Positions 12,401-24,929 of a stretch of DNA of 64,000 nucleotides are shown here, piece after piece. Below the pieces are notes generated by a model. The model saw only the letters and a program-made list of their open reading frames with translations, made no database searches and was not told the DNA's origin. Numbering within the stretch: the stretch's first letter is position 1; the number at the start of each line of letters is the position of its first letter. Source of the stretch: Paroedura picta (lineage: Eukaryota > Chordata > Lepidosauria > Squamata > Gekkonidae); contig NC_135381.1 of the NCBI RefSeq assembly GCF_049243985.1, forward strand, positions 17,781,345 through 17,845,344. The letters run 5' to 3'. A program made the position numbers and the translations under genes.

Positions 12401-15400
12401 TTTGTATAGCCCTGCCTGGAGCGAGTGGAGGCGTGGCCTAACCAATCCGGGAGGACTTCCCCCACTGAAGGAGAACAAGCAAGAAACCTGTCTCTACAGT
12501 GAACACAGTGCAAATTTATGGGAGACAACAGAAGCCAGCAGAAAACCTACCTGCACTTTCAGCAGCATGGTGAAGGCCAGGCCGGCTTTTCCAGCACGAG
12601 CTGTTCTGCCCACCCTGAAAGAAGACCGCAGGAAAAATGGCCCATTTAATTACTTGCTTGGCTCTGGTCAGCCTACACTGCAGTACGTAATGCACTGCCA
12701 ATTCCAAGCTCTCAGGAGCAAATTAATCTATATTTTTAGAAGGGGAAAAAAATCTTTTTCTTGGGAGACATTACCGGTGAACATAGGTCCTGATAAACTG
12801 AGGGGCATCGTAGCTGATTACACATTTCACTCCTCCGATGTCAATTCCTCGAGCAGTGGCATCCGTGCTGATTAAGCTGTTTGAAAAGAAAGGTACTAAG
12901 TGCTCACCTTGTCACAGCCCAAACAGTGGCACAGCAGACCTAGGTATGATTGCCAACCTCCGGATCACACGTGTACATATGAATCTGTCTTATACTGAAT
13001 CATACCATCAGTCCATCAAGGTCAGCACTGTCCACTCAGACTGGCAGGGGCTTTTCCACATCACCTGCCTGGTTGTTTCAACTGGAGATGCCAGTGGACT
13101 GAGCCTGAAACCTTCTGCATGCCAAGGGGATACTTTACCACTGAGCCATGGCCCCTCCTCCTTGTTCATTTAATTTCCATTTGTGCTGCTTGTGATGTTA
13201 TTACCCCTGACCTGGATAGCCCAGGCAAGGCTGACATCAGGGCCCTGCCAGAGCTACACAATTCCACAGGGCCTGTAAAGTGGAGCTCTTCCACCAGGCT
13301 TTCGGTCAAGACATGTAAACAACTAGAGTCCAGAGGTCCCTTCCACCCACAATCTGCACTCACAGAAAAGAACAGGAACCACAGTGCAGAAAATGGAGGA
13401 AACTGTCCTATTGTTAAATGTTGATTTTGTTATCCATTTCTATTTGACACAAGTTCCTATTGTCAAAACTGTTATACGTGCTCAAACCAATACTCACAGC
13501 TGGATCTTCCCTTGTTCAAACTCCTTCAGGGTCCGTTTTCGCTCTGCTGGACTCAACCGGGAAGAGAACTCCGCCACATTCACCCCACCAAAGGCTCGAA
13601 CTAGCAGGAACAACCTGGGGAAAGAGAAAGACATACTTTGGCTGGCTGGCCAAGATGCAAGCCAGCCTATCAACATGTCAAGGTCAATACTCACCTGTGG
13701 GAAGTTTCTTTGCTGTTAGTGAAGCATAGCACTCGGCTGAATTTCATGGTCAGCAGAAAATGCAGAAGGAGCAGTGGCTTGGATCGCAGGCTGCAGGGTA
13801 TGTAATATTGCTGCAGGAAACAAGAACAAACAGCTACTACCCACAGAGCTCTGATTTTGGCTGGCAAGATCAGGGACACTAAGCCATTGGCAGACCAAAC
13901 TGCTCCTGCTCTTTTACTAGATGGCGCTCATGGGTACCTTTAAAAGGATTTAATGTCCAAATGCCCATCTAAAAAAGAAATCACTGTGTATTTTTGTCAC
14001 CAACAATATGAACATGCGTTCCACTCCAAGGTTTCAGGTTTTAATATGCACAGGTTGCTGATATAGGAATCATGGTTCTTATCTCTGCAAATGTTTCTAT
14101 CCATTTCAAATAGCTGGTGATGTATTCTGTCCACTAGATTTCCATCCATAAATCACAGAGGCTCAGTTCCAAAACCAGTACCCCAGAAAATAACCACAGA
14201 ATACTGAATACGTACAGATAGTATAATCAGTTGGCCTAAGAAGCCACCAAATCTTTGCTGACTCTCTTGCCTTGTTTTCTGAACTGTTATGATAATAGCT
14301 TCCCAAACTAAGCCAGTTGGCTGTTAGCAAGGACTTTTGCCCTTGACTGGCTCTTGCCCTAGAATTCCAGGGAACTGCCTGAAATATTGACTTTTGACCA
14401 TCTTCTGGACCCTGGGCATTGCCTTAATGTAAAAGTGAATGATGGAAGTCCCATATCCACCCCATCCACACCCCACTGGCAGTCTTGAGCTCTCCCCAAA
14501 TGTGTTGCCACTTCATTGGTCAGAGGAAATGCCAGACTTTATGCCAATCATGCTACCACCATGCTAATAAAAGCCACATTCTTACCGTGAGCCCCTCAGG
14601 CAGGGTGTATTTCTTCTCAGGCTCCTGCTGTACAGTAGTGCCATCAGGCTGCATCTTGGAGTAGACGGAAGTAAAGAGGCAAGGCTTATAGAGGCCCAGT
14701 TGCTGCAGCTTCTCTGGATCCCGGCTCAGTGTGGCTGAGAAGAGGAGCTTTTGCAGAGGGAACTGGGGGAAGAAGGCTCTGGAAAGACAGAAGGCATTCC
14801 CTTCCTGCAAAGGAGCTCTGCAGCATCTCCTGCCTTTGGCCCTTTTTCATCATCCCTTTGCCAGGCCTGTTCCATTCTCTAGGCCCGTAGCTACATGTCA
14901 GTATTTTGCAATCTTCTGGTCTCAGCCTGTTCATCTATTTATTTATTCAGTTTCTATACCACACCGTATTGGCATACCTGTCTCAGGCCACTTAACAACA
15001 TGAACAATAAACAGTCATAAAACAATTAATAGAGCTAAGAATCATTAAAACGAACCAGTACACTGTAGTTGCCAGATCTATCAAATGAACAGCTCTGCTT
15101 CCTTCTCAGTCCAGGGTGGGAGAGGGTTATGGAGAAGGGCCCTATTGATAGTATCCTAACTTATTGGCCTCAACCAAATGCCTGACAGAAGAGTTCCAGG
15201 TCCTTTGCAGGTCCTTTGCAACTAGGGCCTGTAGGGCCCAGAGTTCTCTTGGGGGCTCGTTCCACCAGGTCAGGAACAGGACCCAAAAGGCGCTGGCCCT
15301 GGTTGAGGCCAAATGTACATCTCTTGGGCCACGGATCACCAGCCTGTTTGCATTGGCAGAGCAGAGCACTCCTCAGGAGATGCAGACAGAAAGCCTGTTC

Positions 15401-18400
15401 CTCAGCCAGCTTGGTGTAGTGATTAAGAGCAGCGGCTTCTAATCTGGCAAGCTGCATGTGATTCCCCGTTCTCCCACGTACAGCCAGTTGGTTGACCATG
15501 GGCTCATCACGGCTGTAATAAAGCTATTCCAACCAAGCAGTAATATCAGGGCTCTCTCAGTCTGACCTCCCTCACAGGGCTTCCTGTTGTAGGGAGAGGA
15601 AAGGAAAGGCAATTGTAAGCCACTTTGAGGCTCCTTCCGGTAGAGAAAAGTGGCATATAAAAACCAACTTCTTCTTCATGTATGCCAGGCCCAGACTGCA
15701 AATGGCCTTAAAAGCCAGTACCAATATCCTGAAACTGATCTGGAGACCAATGCAGTTGCCTGAATTCAGGTCATCTGTGAGCCATGCAAGGTGTTCTGAT
15801 GAGGACCCACACAGCTGCATTTTGAACTAGTTGTAGTTTCTGGGTCAGGGTCAAGAGCAGGTCATGGGGGCATATCCTAGGAGCATCTCAGGCTTTGAAC
15901 CCTTAGCAGAAACTGTGGCCATAGAAGTTTAATTCCCAGAATAGGCTGACTGAGCCGCCAAGAGTGAGGAGATTCGATCTCCACTGCTCTGCCTCCTGTG
16001 CTTTCTCCCTGGCACTCTAATCTGCCTCTACTGGCTGTCAGTTAGCCACCTTTCCACGTCTCTGTCCTAGTCCCTGCTGGCTCACTCACCTGGCTGCTGT
16101 GATGGGCTCCGGCCGTGTCCTCCTGAACAGCTGATGTGGTCCAGGGCCTTCCTCAGGCTCATACACAGCCTTCTCGACCTGCGATAGCCAGTCCTGGTGC
16201 ATGCTGTCAACCATGCGGTCTGCTTCATCAATGATCTGTCCTCGTATTCAATTGAGTCAAAGGAGCAGATCGCAAATGGAATTAGTGATTAATAAGATCT
16301 TATAGCCATGCCTATTATACCCATGCAGGAGATAAAAAAGGACATGCAGCTGGGAAACAGGAATAGGGACTGTATCAGCTCTATGAAGGAGCAGAAAAAC
16401 CTCAATCACAAAACTGTTGCTAGATGCACATACAAACACACATACACAGAAACCCACATGTGCAGTACAACAGCCAAGGGGAAAATACTTTGGTCAGCAT
16501 CTCATTTATTTCAGCAGGAGATCATTAAGAAAGCCCTTAATTTTTCCAGTTGAATCAAAGGGACTTAAGTGTTTAACACAGGCCCAATCGTAGCCTCTGT
16601 GCATCTTACCCCCCCAACCTCCACACTGGCATCCAAACCAGCCCAGCTAGACTGTGAACTTGTACAGTAGGGATTCAGGCAGGGACATCTGCCACTCACC
16701 AGGAAACGAAGTTCTCTAAGGCTGAACTGAGGACTCTGCTGAAGATGGTCCACCAGGCGTCCCGGCGTGGCTACAACGATGTCTGCCAGACTGCGGAATC
16801 CAGTGAGCCTGAGAAATGCCAGTGAATGAGAGCTTTCTATGGGATGGAACTGTGTGTATGTGCAAGGATGTATTGGACAGACAAGGACAGGAAATGCTAA
16901 GGAGCCACCTCTTAACCCCACAGGCCCTGACATCCATTTGGCCAGGTCTCCTTAGTACCACCACAATTGTGGCATTGCAGGCCAAGAGTTTGCTCATATC
17001 GGATCAGGATCCCACAAATCACAATAAGAGCAATTCCCACACACCCAGGGTTGCCTTTCTGAGTTTTTGAAGCACATTGTTCAGAATACCATTCTGAGCC
17101 AACACTGAATTCCATGGCCACAGAAGGCGACCGCCACCCCAGGAATCCTGGCTGGAGTGAATAAAAGCAGAGCTCTGCTCTGAGCCTGTTGCTCAGATGG
17201 TTTTAAGACCAGCATCTGTTCAATCAATGAGCCAACAAAATAATACAGAAATGGCATCAAGGTGAGAATGAAACTTACGTTTTCTCAGCAAGAGACTCTT
17301 GCTCCTTTACAAAAGATTTCTGCCCAGTCAGTTGAACGACCTTCAATCCTGTTCCATCTGTGTAAATGTTGAATACTTTACTCACCTACCAGGAGTGAAT
17401 GAGAAGGAGGAGGGGGAAATGTGAGAACACAACAGGCTCAAGTCACCCCTTGGCTTGAAGACTGAGCAATCTCCGCTAAGCCTGATGGCAAGCAGAAGGC
17501 TGGAGATAAATCAAATGAATAAATATGCATCCCATCCTTCCAATGCTGTCGAGAAAGTGGAGCAATTGGACTTTACTCCCTGAATTCACTCCCCCTTGCT
17601 TCTCACACGGGACAGCCCCTTCCAAATGAGACCTTTGTTGTCAATCAGCTCAGCTATCCATCTAAGTGGGAGACTAATGACCCCCAGCTCCAAATGAAAC
17701 AACAATCTGCAGCACTTTAACCAACAGGTGTGTTGAAATATCCCATTTCTTGTGTAGGGCAAAGGAGAGAAGTATTCAGAAATTTACCTGCTGTGCCAGC
17801 TCTTTGGTGGGCAAAACTGCCAAGGCTCGCACCTGGCAAACTACTCGTTCTAACAGGGCCTGCCAAGACAGAGTCAAAATATTAGCAACAGCTGGCTCAA
17901 ATCTCAGTCCACTCAAATACATACATGAAAGCAAGCAGAACACATACACACACCCTTCTAAATTATCTTAGTTTGTTGCCTCCAGTGTTTTTCATATTGC
18001 ACTCCCCAAATTCAACAGCCCACTCTTCAGGAGATCTCGATGAGCTAGTCAGAGAGGTCTACTCACAAATTCATTTTACATTACCTCCCACCTAATTGGC
18101 TTTGAATGTGGTGCAAAACTATTAAGGAGTTATAACCAGATTAAAATTTTGTAACTTGATTAGATTATGCACAATATGAATGGCTGTTTTGGCTACACAA
18201 TTGTTTTTGTCAGTTTTGCAAACTATTGAAGATTTGGTGGAAGAAGAGGGGTAAAGGGGGAGGCAGAAGATTTGGTGGAATATTGAGCAGAAACAGCAGG
18301 GCTGTGGTTGGAAAGAGGAGGGGGCAGACGGATAAGTGACAAAAGAAAAAAGCACAGGAGCCATAGAAATCTCAGGACCTTTGGTACTTAAGGCAGGAAG

Positions 18401-21400
18401 GGAGAGGAGGACCATGGTATCCTTCAAGACCAAAAGCAACAAGTGGGGCTGAAGGCTAAAGTTCATTCATTCATCTGAATTACCCAATCAAACTTCTGGC
18501 CATCTATAGGAAACAATCTAAAGGAGTGTCATTCTAAAACTGAAGAACACACTTTCTAAAGCAATGCTAAGGCAGCTTGGTAAGTCCAGATACCCAAGAG
18601 AATGGAGAGAAGAAGACTTACAGAACATGTGACATACTCTATGTGATCATAATCGAAATGAGACTGTTTAGATAAAATGTGACAACCAGCCGCAAATTAA
18701 AGGACAAATCCAAAAGCACAGGCTGCAATGGTTTGGCCATGTCTGCAGGATGAACACCAGCAGACTGCCTTGTAAACTCTTCTGGCGAGAACGACCAACT
18801 GAATGGTAGATCCACTGACTGGCGCCGAAGAAAACGTGGCTTAAACAGATTGAGGAAGATCTTAGAAACCAGCGGTTGACTATCCACAAGGCCAAACTAC
18901 TACCATCAATCTCCAAGAGTGGAAAGATAAACAAGGGAAAAAATCCAGTGGCACCTACAGCAGTGTACTGGCTAAGAGGACAACCTGCTCCACCAATCGC
19001 CAGGTAAAGGATAAAAAGAAGACATACTTGCACACTATGACCAAATTGGCTACCTGCCAGCTGGCTTTACAAAACATGGTCATGTGTGCTGAGGTTACAG
19101 AACTTGAACGTACCAGCACAGGTAATTATTTTGAAAAGCATATAACAGGTGCAAGTCTGTAGTGCTTTCCCCAGTTCTGCTTTCAACCCCCCAAGTCAAT
19201 GCACACATTGCAACACCTAATGGAGGTTGAAGATTTTGGCATAGGACACACACAGGCCATATAGTCCAGCAGGTGGTCTATATAGTCTAGCCAAAACTCA
19301 CCTGTATTACAGGGATGACAAAGGCTAGTGTTTTCCCACTGCCTGTAGGGGCTGAGACACAAATATCACTTGGCTGGTAACCATTCTTCGTGACCAAAAA
19401 CCCACCAGATGCACTTTCCAAAATGGCTGGAATCACCTGTGCCTGAACTGAAAATGAACGATAGAGAGAGTCACTGTACAGTCAGGACAGGGTTACATTT
19501 AGGGTTAGGACAGGGTTACATTTCTGGCAGAAGGTATTGTAGGTCAACCACTGCCTGCCCCAACCAAATTTCTCAGACACACCTCTCACAGCAACACACA
19601 AATGGGCTCAATTCTCCTTCATATCTAACCGCAGAACAGACATGTCCCAGAGGGAGATGGTATACATAGAATCAGTGCTACAGTCAAATATTTAATGACA
19701 CTTCTAGCCCAGCCCCAAAATGTTCAACAGATTAAACAAAACATAACCCTAGTTCAATTAAAATCTTGGGAGAGGCATTAAAACCTTTTCTTATGGTCTG
19801 ATGACCAAATGACAGCCCAACACAGAAAAGGCCTCATTACCTAGTAACCAGAAAGTATCATACTGGGGGAAATCTATGCTGGATCCTGAACTAAAGGTAT
19901 AGGCAACTCCCACCAAGAGTTACTTAGCCAACCCAGTTTTCCACCATCTAGGAACAAACACAGACTTTGGCTGTCTACTAAATGCAGTTTAGAAAAACTT
20001 CAATAAGAGTATGAAATAAAACATGTTCTTGTTATAAGAGATTATCCACTTCATTAGGATACCTGGAAACAAACATTCTATTGAATTTGCTTGCAGTTTC
20101 TTCTTTAATTTAGGGTGGATTTCTGGAATATCCTGGAGTGGAACAAGGTTCTCTTTGATCCTTTTCTGGACTAGTTTGGGCTGAGCAAGCCAGTGTGGCA
20201 AATAAGGCTGCACCTGCAAGTCACATCGGCAAAACATTGACACTGTGGCCCCAACCCAAGGAAGCACATGTGTAGATGTACCTGTACATCAGCTACTGTG
20301 GGCAACAAGCCACAAAGCACATTGGGTAGTTTTCTTGAAGACAAAATGCCCCTCTGACCCTCTCAGTTGAAAATTTACTTTTCAATATGTTTTAAGGATC
20401 CTCCCCCTCCTGTCCAACATTTGGCACTGACTGAAGAAAGAAATTAGAATTCTGAGTCTACCTTCAGCTTAGAAGGGAGTTTAGACAAGAATTTAACAGT
20501 CACCCCAGCACCCTAATCTTCAACAAATATAACTTCTATCAGCCTGCTTCCATATGTACCTTAAACATTATGGTATAATATATATTTGCAACCAGTTCCA
20601 GCCAGTTACCTTCAGCACAGCCTTTTTATCTGAAGTGCCAAGGACAATAATGGGAGAAGACAGAGGAGTTCCTTTCTGATTCAACATATTCTGCTTCTCT
20701 CTTTGGCTATCTTTCTCTGAAGGTGTAGAGCTGTCCTCTCTCTCTCCTGCTGCTTCTGCTGTACAGCTGTTGTCCAGATGACTCTCCAAGCTATCATCAT
20801 TTCCTGATTGGCCAACATTTTGGAAAGAAATATATAAATATGACAATTACTTGAATTCAGAAGAGCACTAAGAGAAAAGAGTTCTTGCAGTAATCACAGT
20901 GGCATTCAAAAATCACACACAATGTTGGTGTCGCAGTGGCTGAACCTAAGATGCGTCTCTGTATGCCTACGAGAGGGCCTCCAAAGAGAAAAATAGAAAA
21001 GGGACCCCATCAGCCCCAAGGTCAAGGCGGCACACAGCTACCTACTTTACAATGACAGAAGGAAACTAGAGCTAGTTCCTCTCAACAGATGCTCACACAA
21101 AAAGACTTATCAAAGACACAACAGCTGCTTGAAGCAAACTGCTCTGCTTGGGATGGAACTCCTAAACTACTATGTGAGTAGCATGATGCAAGAATGTTAC
21201 ATTGTTCACAAAAGTAGATTGCTCCTGCAATATGTTCTTCATGCAATTCAGGACCAAGCCATAAAGTATCATGTGAATCATACTATGCTCCTCATAAAAG
21301 TGATCTCCCTCAACTGCAAAGATGATAGTGCACTGTACAGTGAGAATGGCACAAGAATTTTAACAAGGCCCTAAGCACTGGTCCCTGAAACCAAGTTTAG

Positions 21401-23546
21401 GCTCTTCCTGCATACCTGCTTCAATTTTTCTTGGAGGCCTTTTGGACTTTCCTCCTCTCTTTGGAGTTTTGCTCTTACTCGAACCATCGTCCTTACCAGG
21501 ACTTTCTTTTTCATCAGCTTGTGACTGCCTGTTTGACTTTCTTTGATCTTTCCGATAAGGAGATCCATCACTTGAGCTCCTCTTTCTTTTCTTGATCTCT
21601 GGCCTTGATTCCTTCTCAGAATTCACTCCAGAGATTTCATTCTCTGCCTTTGTTTGCTCTACAGAAATTGGCTGACTCTGTTTTTGTTTCTGCAATTGGC
21701 GGGCTCTTGCCCTTTCCTGAAGCCGCTGCAAGAGCACCTGAGACTGATCTTCTGGCTCACCCTCTTCATCACCAGTGTATCTGTGGATTATACAACGGTT
21801 ACAGCTATTTTACAACACTGCATTGTAACAAGTTAGTTTTAAAAGTCCCATCATAATGTACAAAGGTTTATTCCAGTTGCTGCAAATAGAAACTAGTTTC
21901 TGGGTGCAATAAATCTCAAGAGCAACAAGATGCATCTAACTCTAATCCAGATGTGATTCTGCTAGTGCAGAATGCAACATAATAAGGTTGCAGCTTCTAG
22001 TGTCATAAGAACCTCCAGCAGGAACTATATAATACTCTGGTTGCCCTACCTCTCCCTCCTATCCCAACGATATTTTAGAGTTGAAAGAACTGAGAAGAAC
22101 TGATGGAGTACTTTCCCTATGATAAAAGCTAAGCTGTTTGGAGCTTTGGGGCATAGGGGGGAAAGGAGGTGGGGGAGAATATAGGAGACATTTGTGAAGT
22201 TATCGATGTATAAAGAGTGTGGGTACAGAGATTTTGCTGTCTCTTGTAATAATCAAAATTCTGGGTTATCCAATGAAAATCATTGGCCATATAGGAGCTG
22301 TGAAAGAAAGCACACCTTCTTAAATGTATGTAATTTGCTGTTACAAGAAAGTGAAAGCTCTGTCCTAAGATGTCTTCAAAGGGGAATGAGAAAAAGCAAA
22401 CCAAGGAGATCAGGTCTATAGGTATTAGCAACAACAGCCAAGCTTATTATTTATTTACAGGGTTTAATTCCCAAAATCGAGTACAGAGCAATTCACTCAA
22501 ACTTCTTAAAGTCACACATTAGAACTGACAAGACTAAAGACACTATAGCCCAACTGAGCATTAGCTGAAGCTGCAGCAAACCACTACATGGTTACTGTCT
22601 CCCAAAGGCATTTGATATACTGTATTTGCCGGCGTATAAGACGACTGGGCGTATAAGACGACCCCCAACATTTCCACTCAAAATATAGAGTTTGTTACAT
22701 TAAATTACAGTACTATCCCTACTGAAGTGCACCCGGCGTATAGAACGACCCCCCCCCCACTTGGAGGCATGTTTTTCATGGGGAAAAGGTAGTCTTATAC
22801 GCCAGCAAATACTGTAATATTATGTTTAGCTTCTTAATACCATCACAGAAGAAGCCAAATGAACAGCTGGTGGGAGAGAACCCCACATTTCCATGGCAGC
22901 CACAGACACACAAAACCTTGCATCTTGTGGAGGCTAAGCTAATATTCTTAAAGGATGGATTCAGGCAGCTGTGTCAGTGTGAAGCAGCAGAACAAAGTTT
23001 GAATCCAATAGCACCTTTAAGACTAATACAGTTTTATTCAGTGTATAAGCTTTTATGTGCAAGCACAATTCATCAGATACAGTTGTCTGGATCAAACTGT
23101 TTTTCACTATATCTGAAGAAGTGTGCTTGTATATGAAAGCTTATATATCTTGAATAAAACTTTGTTGGTCTTAAAGGTACTACTGGACCTTTCTGAAATA
23201 AACAAAACCACGCTGCTCATCGAGATAGATTCAAGTGGGCAGCCATCTGAAATTTGAGTCCAACGGCACCTTTCAGATCAACAAAGATTTATTCAAGGCG
23301 TGAGCTTTGGTGTCCATGCACACAAAAGCTCGCACCTTGAATAAATCTTTTGTTGGCTATTGGACTCAAATTATGTCGTACAGCTCATCAAGGCTACAAA
23401 AAGAGCATGCACTACGTTTTTTCACACGGTCAGCACAGTCAAAGGGAATGCTGACCTGAAACGGAACAGACGACACCTGACTCCCAACCGGGAATGAATC
23501 CTCACGTCCCACGCGGCTCTTACCTTTGGACAAGGAATAGCGCCAT
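9477..23546 (-). CDS. DDX51: ATP-dependent RNA helicase DDX51, 16 coding exons, 688 aa
   Basis: Nucleolar DEAD-box helicase of the Dbp6 type needed for 60S ribosomal subunit assembly. Coding exons: 23546-23524, 21780-21416, 20803-20610, 20213-20063, 19447-19302, 17859-17788, 17385-17279, 16808-16700, 16235-16090, 14778-14586, 13810-13695, 13614-13498, 12876-12775, 12614-12551, 10407-10273, 9503-9477. All junctions are GT-AG and the phases agree. The first exon codes only MALFLVQ plus two bases. Residues 8-194 are a charged, low-complexity arm. Helicase motifs: I APTGSGKT (277-284), Ia PTKELA (310-315), Ib ATPGR (366-370), II DEAD (392-395), III SAT (452-454), [11 protein letters not shown] (583-592), [12 protein letters not shown] (613-622). 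Human DDX51 is 666 aa. The start is chosen by homology (human MALFYVARY). Its usual head-to-head partner NOC4L is not here. Confidence 0.96.
10018..10153. mobile_element. Palindromic hAT miniature element, copy 2
   Basis: Near-perfect inverted arms of about 60 bp, CAGGGGTAGTCAAACTG to CTACCCCTG, flanked by an identical 8-bp duplication CTGTAGGG. It lies just past exon 15 of DDX51 on the transcript, in intron 15. Confidence 0.92.
10585..12478 (-). mobile_element. DIRS-type tyrosine-recombinase retroelement, broken fossil
   Basis: About 115 bp at 10625-10740 is repeated inverted at about 12354-12475, giving inverted ends. A stretch at 10904-10970 is complementary or identical to parts of the outer end near 10590-10645, which fits the internal complementary region of DIRS elements. 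Read on the minus strand, a proline- and serine-rich gag-like region lies near the left end of the element (around 12290-11660). A tyrosine-recombinase-like region lies near its right end (around 11254-11030), including the pattern [19 protein letters not shown]. The reverse transcriptase part was not seen. The element is broken, much reduced and probably not young. It sits wholly in intron 14 of DDX51. Confidence 0.7.
12970..13165 (+). mobile_element. tRNA-related SINE
   Basis: Contains the squamate SINE pattern CTTATACTGAATCATACCATC ... CTTCTGCATGCCAAGGGGATAC ... CCACTGAGCCATGGCCCC, in which the right end resembles a tRNA gene read in reverse. It lies in intron 12 of DDX51, in the sense opposite to the gene. 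Confidence 0.65.
15085..15895 (-). mobile_element. L2-like LINE 3' fragment, split by a SINE
   Basis: Minus-strand L2-like 3' sequence at 15085-15404 resumes at about 15678-15895 (CCAGGCCCAGACTGCAAATG, GTTGTAGTTTCTGGGTCAGG on the plus strand). The Sauria-type SINE at 15406-15677 separates the two parts. Confidence 0.7.
15406..15677 (+). mobile_element. Sauria-type SINE
   Basis: Starts CCAGCTTGGTGTAGTGATTAA (tRNA-like A and B box region) and ends GTGGCATATAAAAACC then CTTCTTCTTC, the BovB-related tail described for Sauria SINEs of squamates. It is nested inside the L2-like LINE fragment at 15085-15895. Confidence 0.85.
18530..18960 (+). mobile_element. RTE-like LINE remnant
   Basis: The plus strand gives a degraded peptide with [18 protein letters not shown] and a following charged stretch, typical of the C-terminal end of RTE-class LINE proteins. 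It lies in intron 5 of DDX51. The exact family is uncertain. Confidence 0.5.
22619..22817. mobile_element. Tc1/mariner-like miniature element
   Basis: Terminal inverted repeats TACTGTATTTGCCGGCGTAT and its reverse ATACGCCAGCAAATACTGTA bound about 200 bp of non-coding DNA. The ends lie next to TA, as expected for a TA target duplication. It is in intron 1 of DDX51, on a repeat type common in squamate genomes. Confidence 0.7.
22990..23372. repeat. Two fold-back interspersed repeats (22990-23191 and 23251-23372)
   Basis: Each has an arm reading AGCACCTTTAAGACTAATAC or CACCTTTCAGATCAACAAAG followed by TTTATTCAAGG-type sequence and then the reverse complement (CTTGAATAAAACTTTGTTGG). Further copies are at 24078-24480, 27310-27600, 28168-28425, 29385-29470 and 41890-42012. 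The family is abundant in this window, but I could not assign it to a class. Confidence 0.6.
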
Positions 23547-23760
23547 CGCGCGCCGCAGCAGGCTCTTCCTCTCTGCTCGGCGCTTTCTGATGACGAAAGC
23601 AACGTCGCGCCCGCTCGAGCTCGCTTTGGAAGCTCGCGGCAGCCGGGGCTCCAACCGGAAATGGAGGCCTCATGGCCCATCCCTTCCCTTGGCGCACGTG
23701 CGCTAGCGCGAGCGGCCCTTAATATTGTGCTGCGTGGTCGGAGCGGTTCCTGCTCTCTGC
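23500..23760 (-). promoter_or_regulatory. CpG-rich 5' region of DDX51
   Basis: Clearly enriched in CpG (GCGCGCCGCAGC, CAACGTCGCGCCCGC, CACGTGCGCTAGCGCGAGCG) around and upstream of the DDX51 start codon, which reads CGCGATGGCG. This fits a housekeeping CpG-island promoter. No TATA box was seen. Confidence 0.6.
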
Positions 23761-24077
23761 TTTTGGAGGGACCCCCAGCAGCCCCTTAGCAGGCTGGTTG
23801 CCGCCAGTGCACGGGAACGCGAGGGACCATGGCCGGGGCGCGCATGGCTCCTGGCTATCCCAGCTCGGGTGCCTCTTGGCTGGGGTGGTTCCAGCCCTCC
23901 CTACCAGCCAGTGCCACGGACTGCAATCCTGGACGGTGTCTAGGCCGGGGCTGACTTAAGTGGCTTGTCTCCAGAACGCGGCGATGCCACGGAGTGAACC
24001 CGGAACTTTCACTAGGCAGAGCATGTGCTCTGGTCACTCCTCAAAAGGACCGGACTACAGTGCTGGGTTCTTGTAAA

Positions 24078-24480
24078 ACAAATTTAGAGTCCAGGGGCGT
24101 CTTTAAGACTAACAGAGTTTTATCCAAGGTGTGCACACTCGTGTGCAGGCATACTTCCTCAGATACAGTGTCATGAGATGGGAGGAATCGGATCAAACTT
24201 AAAGGTAAAGTGGGTAGAACAAATTTAAAGTCCAATGGCACCTGTAAGACTATCAAAGTTTTATTCAAGGCATGAGCTTTTGTGTGCAGGCACACATCCT
24301 CAGATACAATGTCATGGGATGGAAGGAATAAACCTTACAGGTAGAATGTTAGAATTAAAATACAGCATAATTGCTTCAATTCCATGACGTTGTGTTGGAA
24401 GAACTGTGTGCGCACACAAAAGCTCATACCTTGAATAAAACCAGTGCCACTGGACTTTGTTCTGTGTATTTGTTCTGCTT
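24078..24480. repeat. Cluster of fold-back interspersed repeat copies
   Basis: Three successive pieces share the GTCCAATGGCACCTGTAAG, GTTTTATTCAAGGCATGAGC and GTGTGCAGGCACACATCCTC segments, in direct and inverted order. Apart from them, the 23.76-25.8 kb stretch between DDX51 and MIF shows no exon. Confidence 0.55.
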
Positions 24481-24929
24481 CAGACTGAAATGGCAACCCA
24501 CTTGTGTTTTTACAAGATGCTCTTGGCTTACTTAGCAATGCGGAATAGTTTAATGACCAACCCCAATCCAGCCTCTCACGCACAGTAATAAGGTTCGTAT
24601 TCTCTCTTCTTCCGAGGGGAGTCTTTAAAACTATGCCCATTTCATTCTTTGCTTTTCTAATGGGGGGGGGGGGTTATTGCCCAGTTACAGGTACAGACTC
24701 CTTGTCTCCAGTGAGCATCTGTCACCTTCAACAGCCAATGGGAATGGTGCCCAAAGTTTCTGCCCATCCTGACCAGGCCTTTCCCTTCCCTCTTGCTTGG
24801 CTAGGAACCTTCTCTCAGGAAGAGTAGTGCTGAATTGACATGTTATTTTCAAATGGGTAGCCATGTTGGTCTGAAGTAGCACAATAAAATCAGAGTTCTA
24901 TTATTTGTTTTAGTTTTATTCCTATGAGG

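Noticed and set aside
12402-12875. Plus-strand 157-codon frame
   Set aside because: It crosses the end of the DIRS fossil and lies antisense to DDX51 exons 13 and 14; a chance frame.
9477-23546. DDX51 as a processed retrocopy, which would explain its odd position
   Set aside because: It has 15 introns with correct phases, so it is a normal gene copy.
23725-23943. Plus-strand frame upstream of DDX51 as a NOC4L first exon
   Set aside because: The peptide does not resemble the NOC4L N-terminus and no further NOC4L exons follow.
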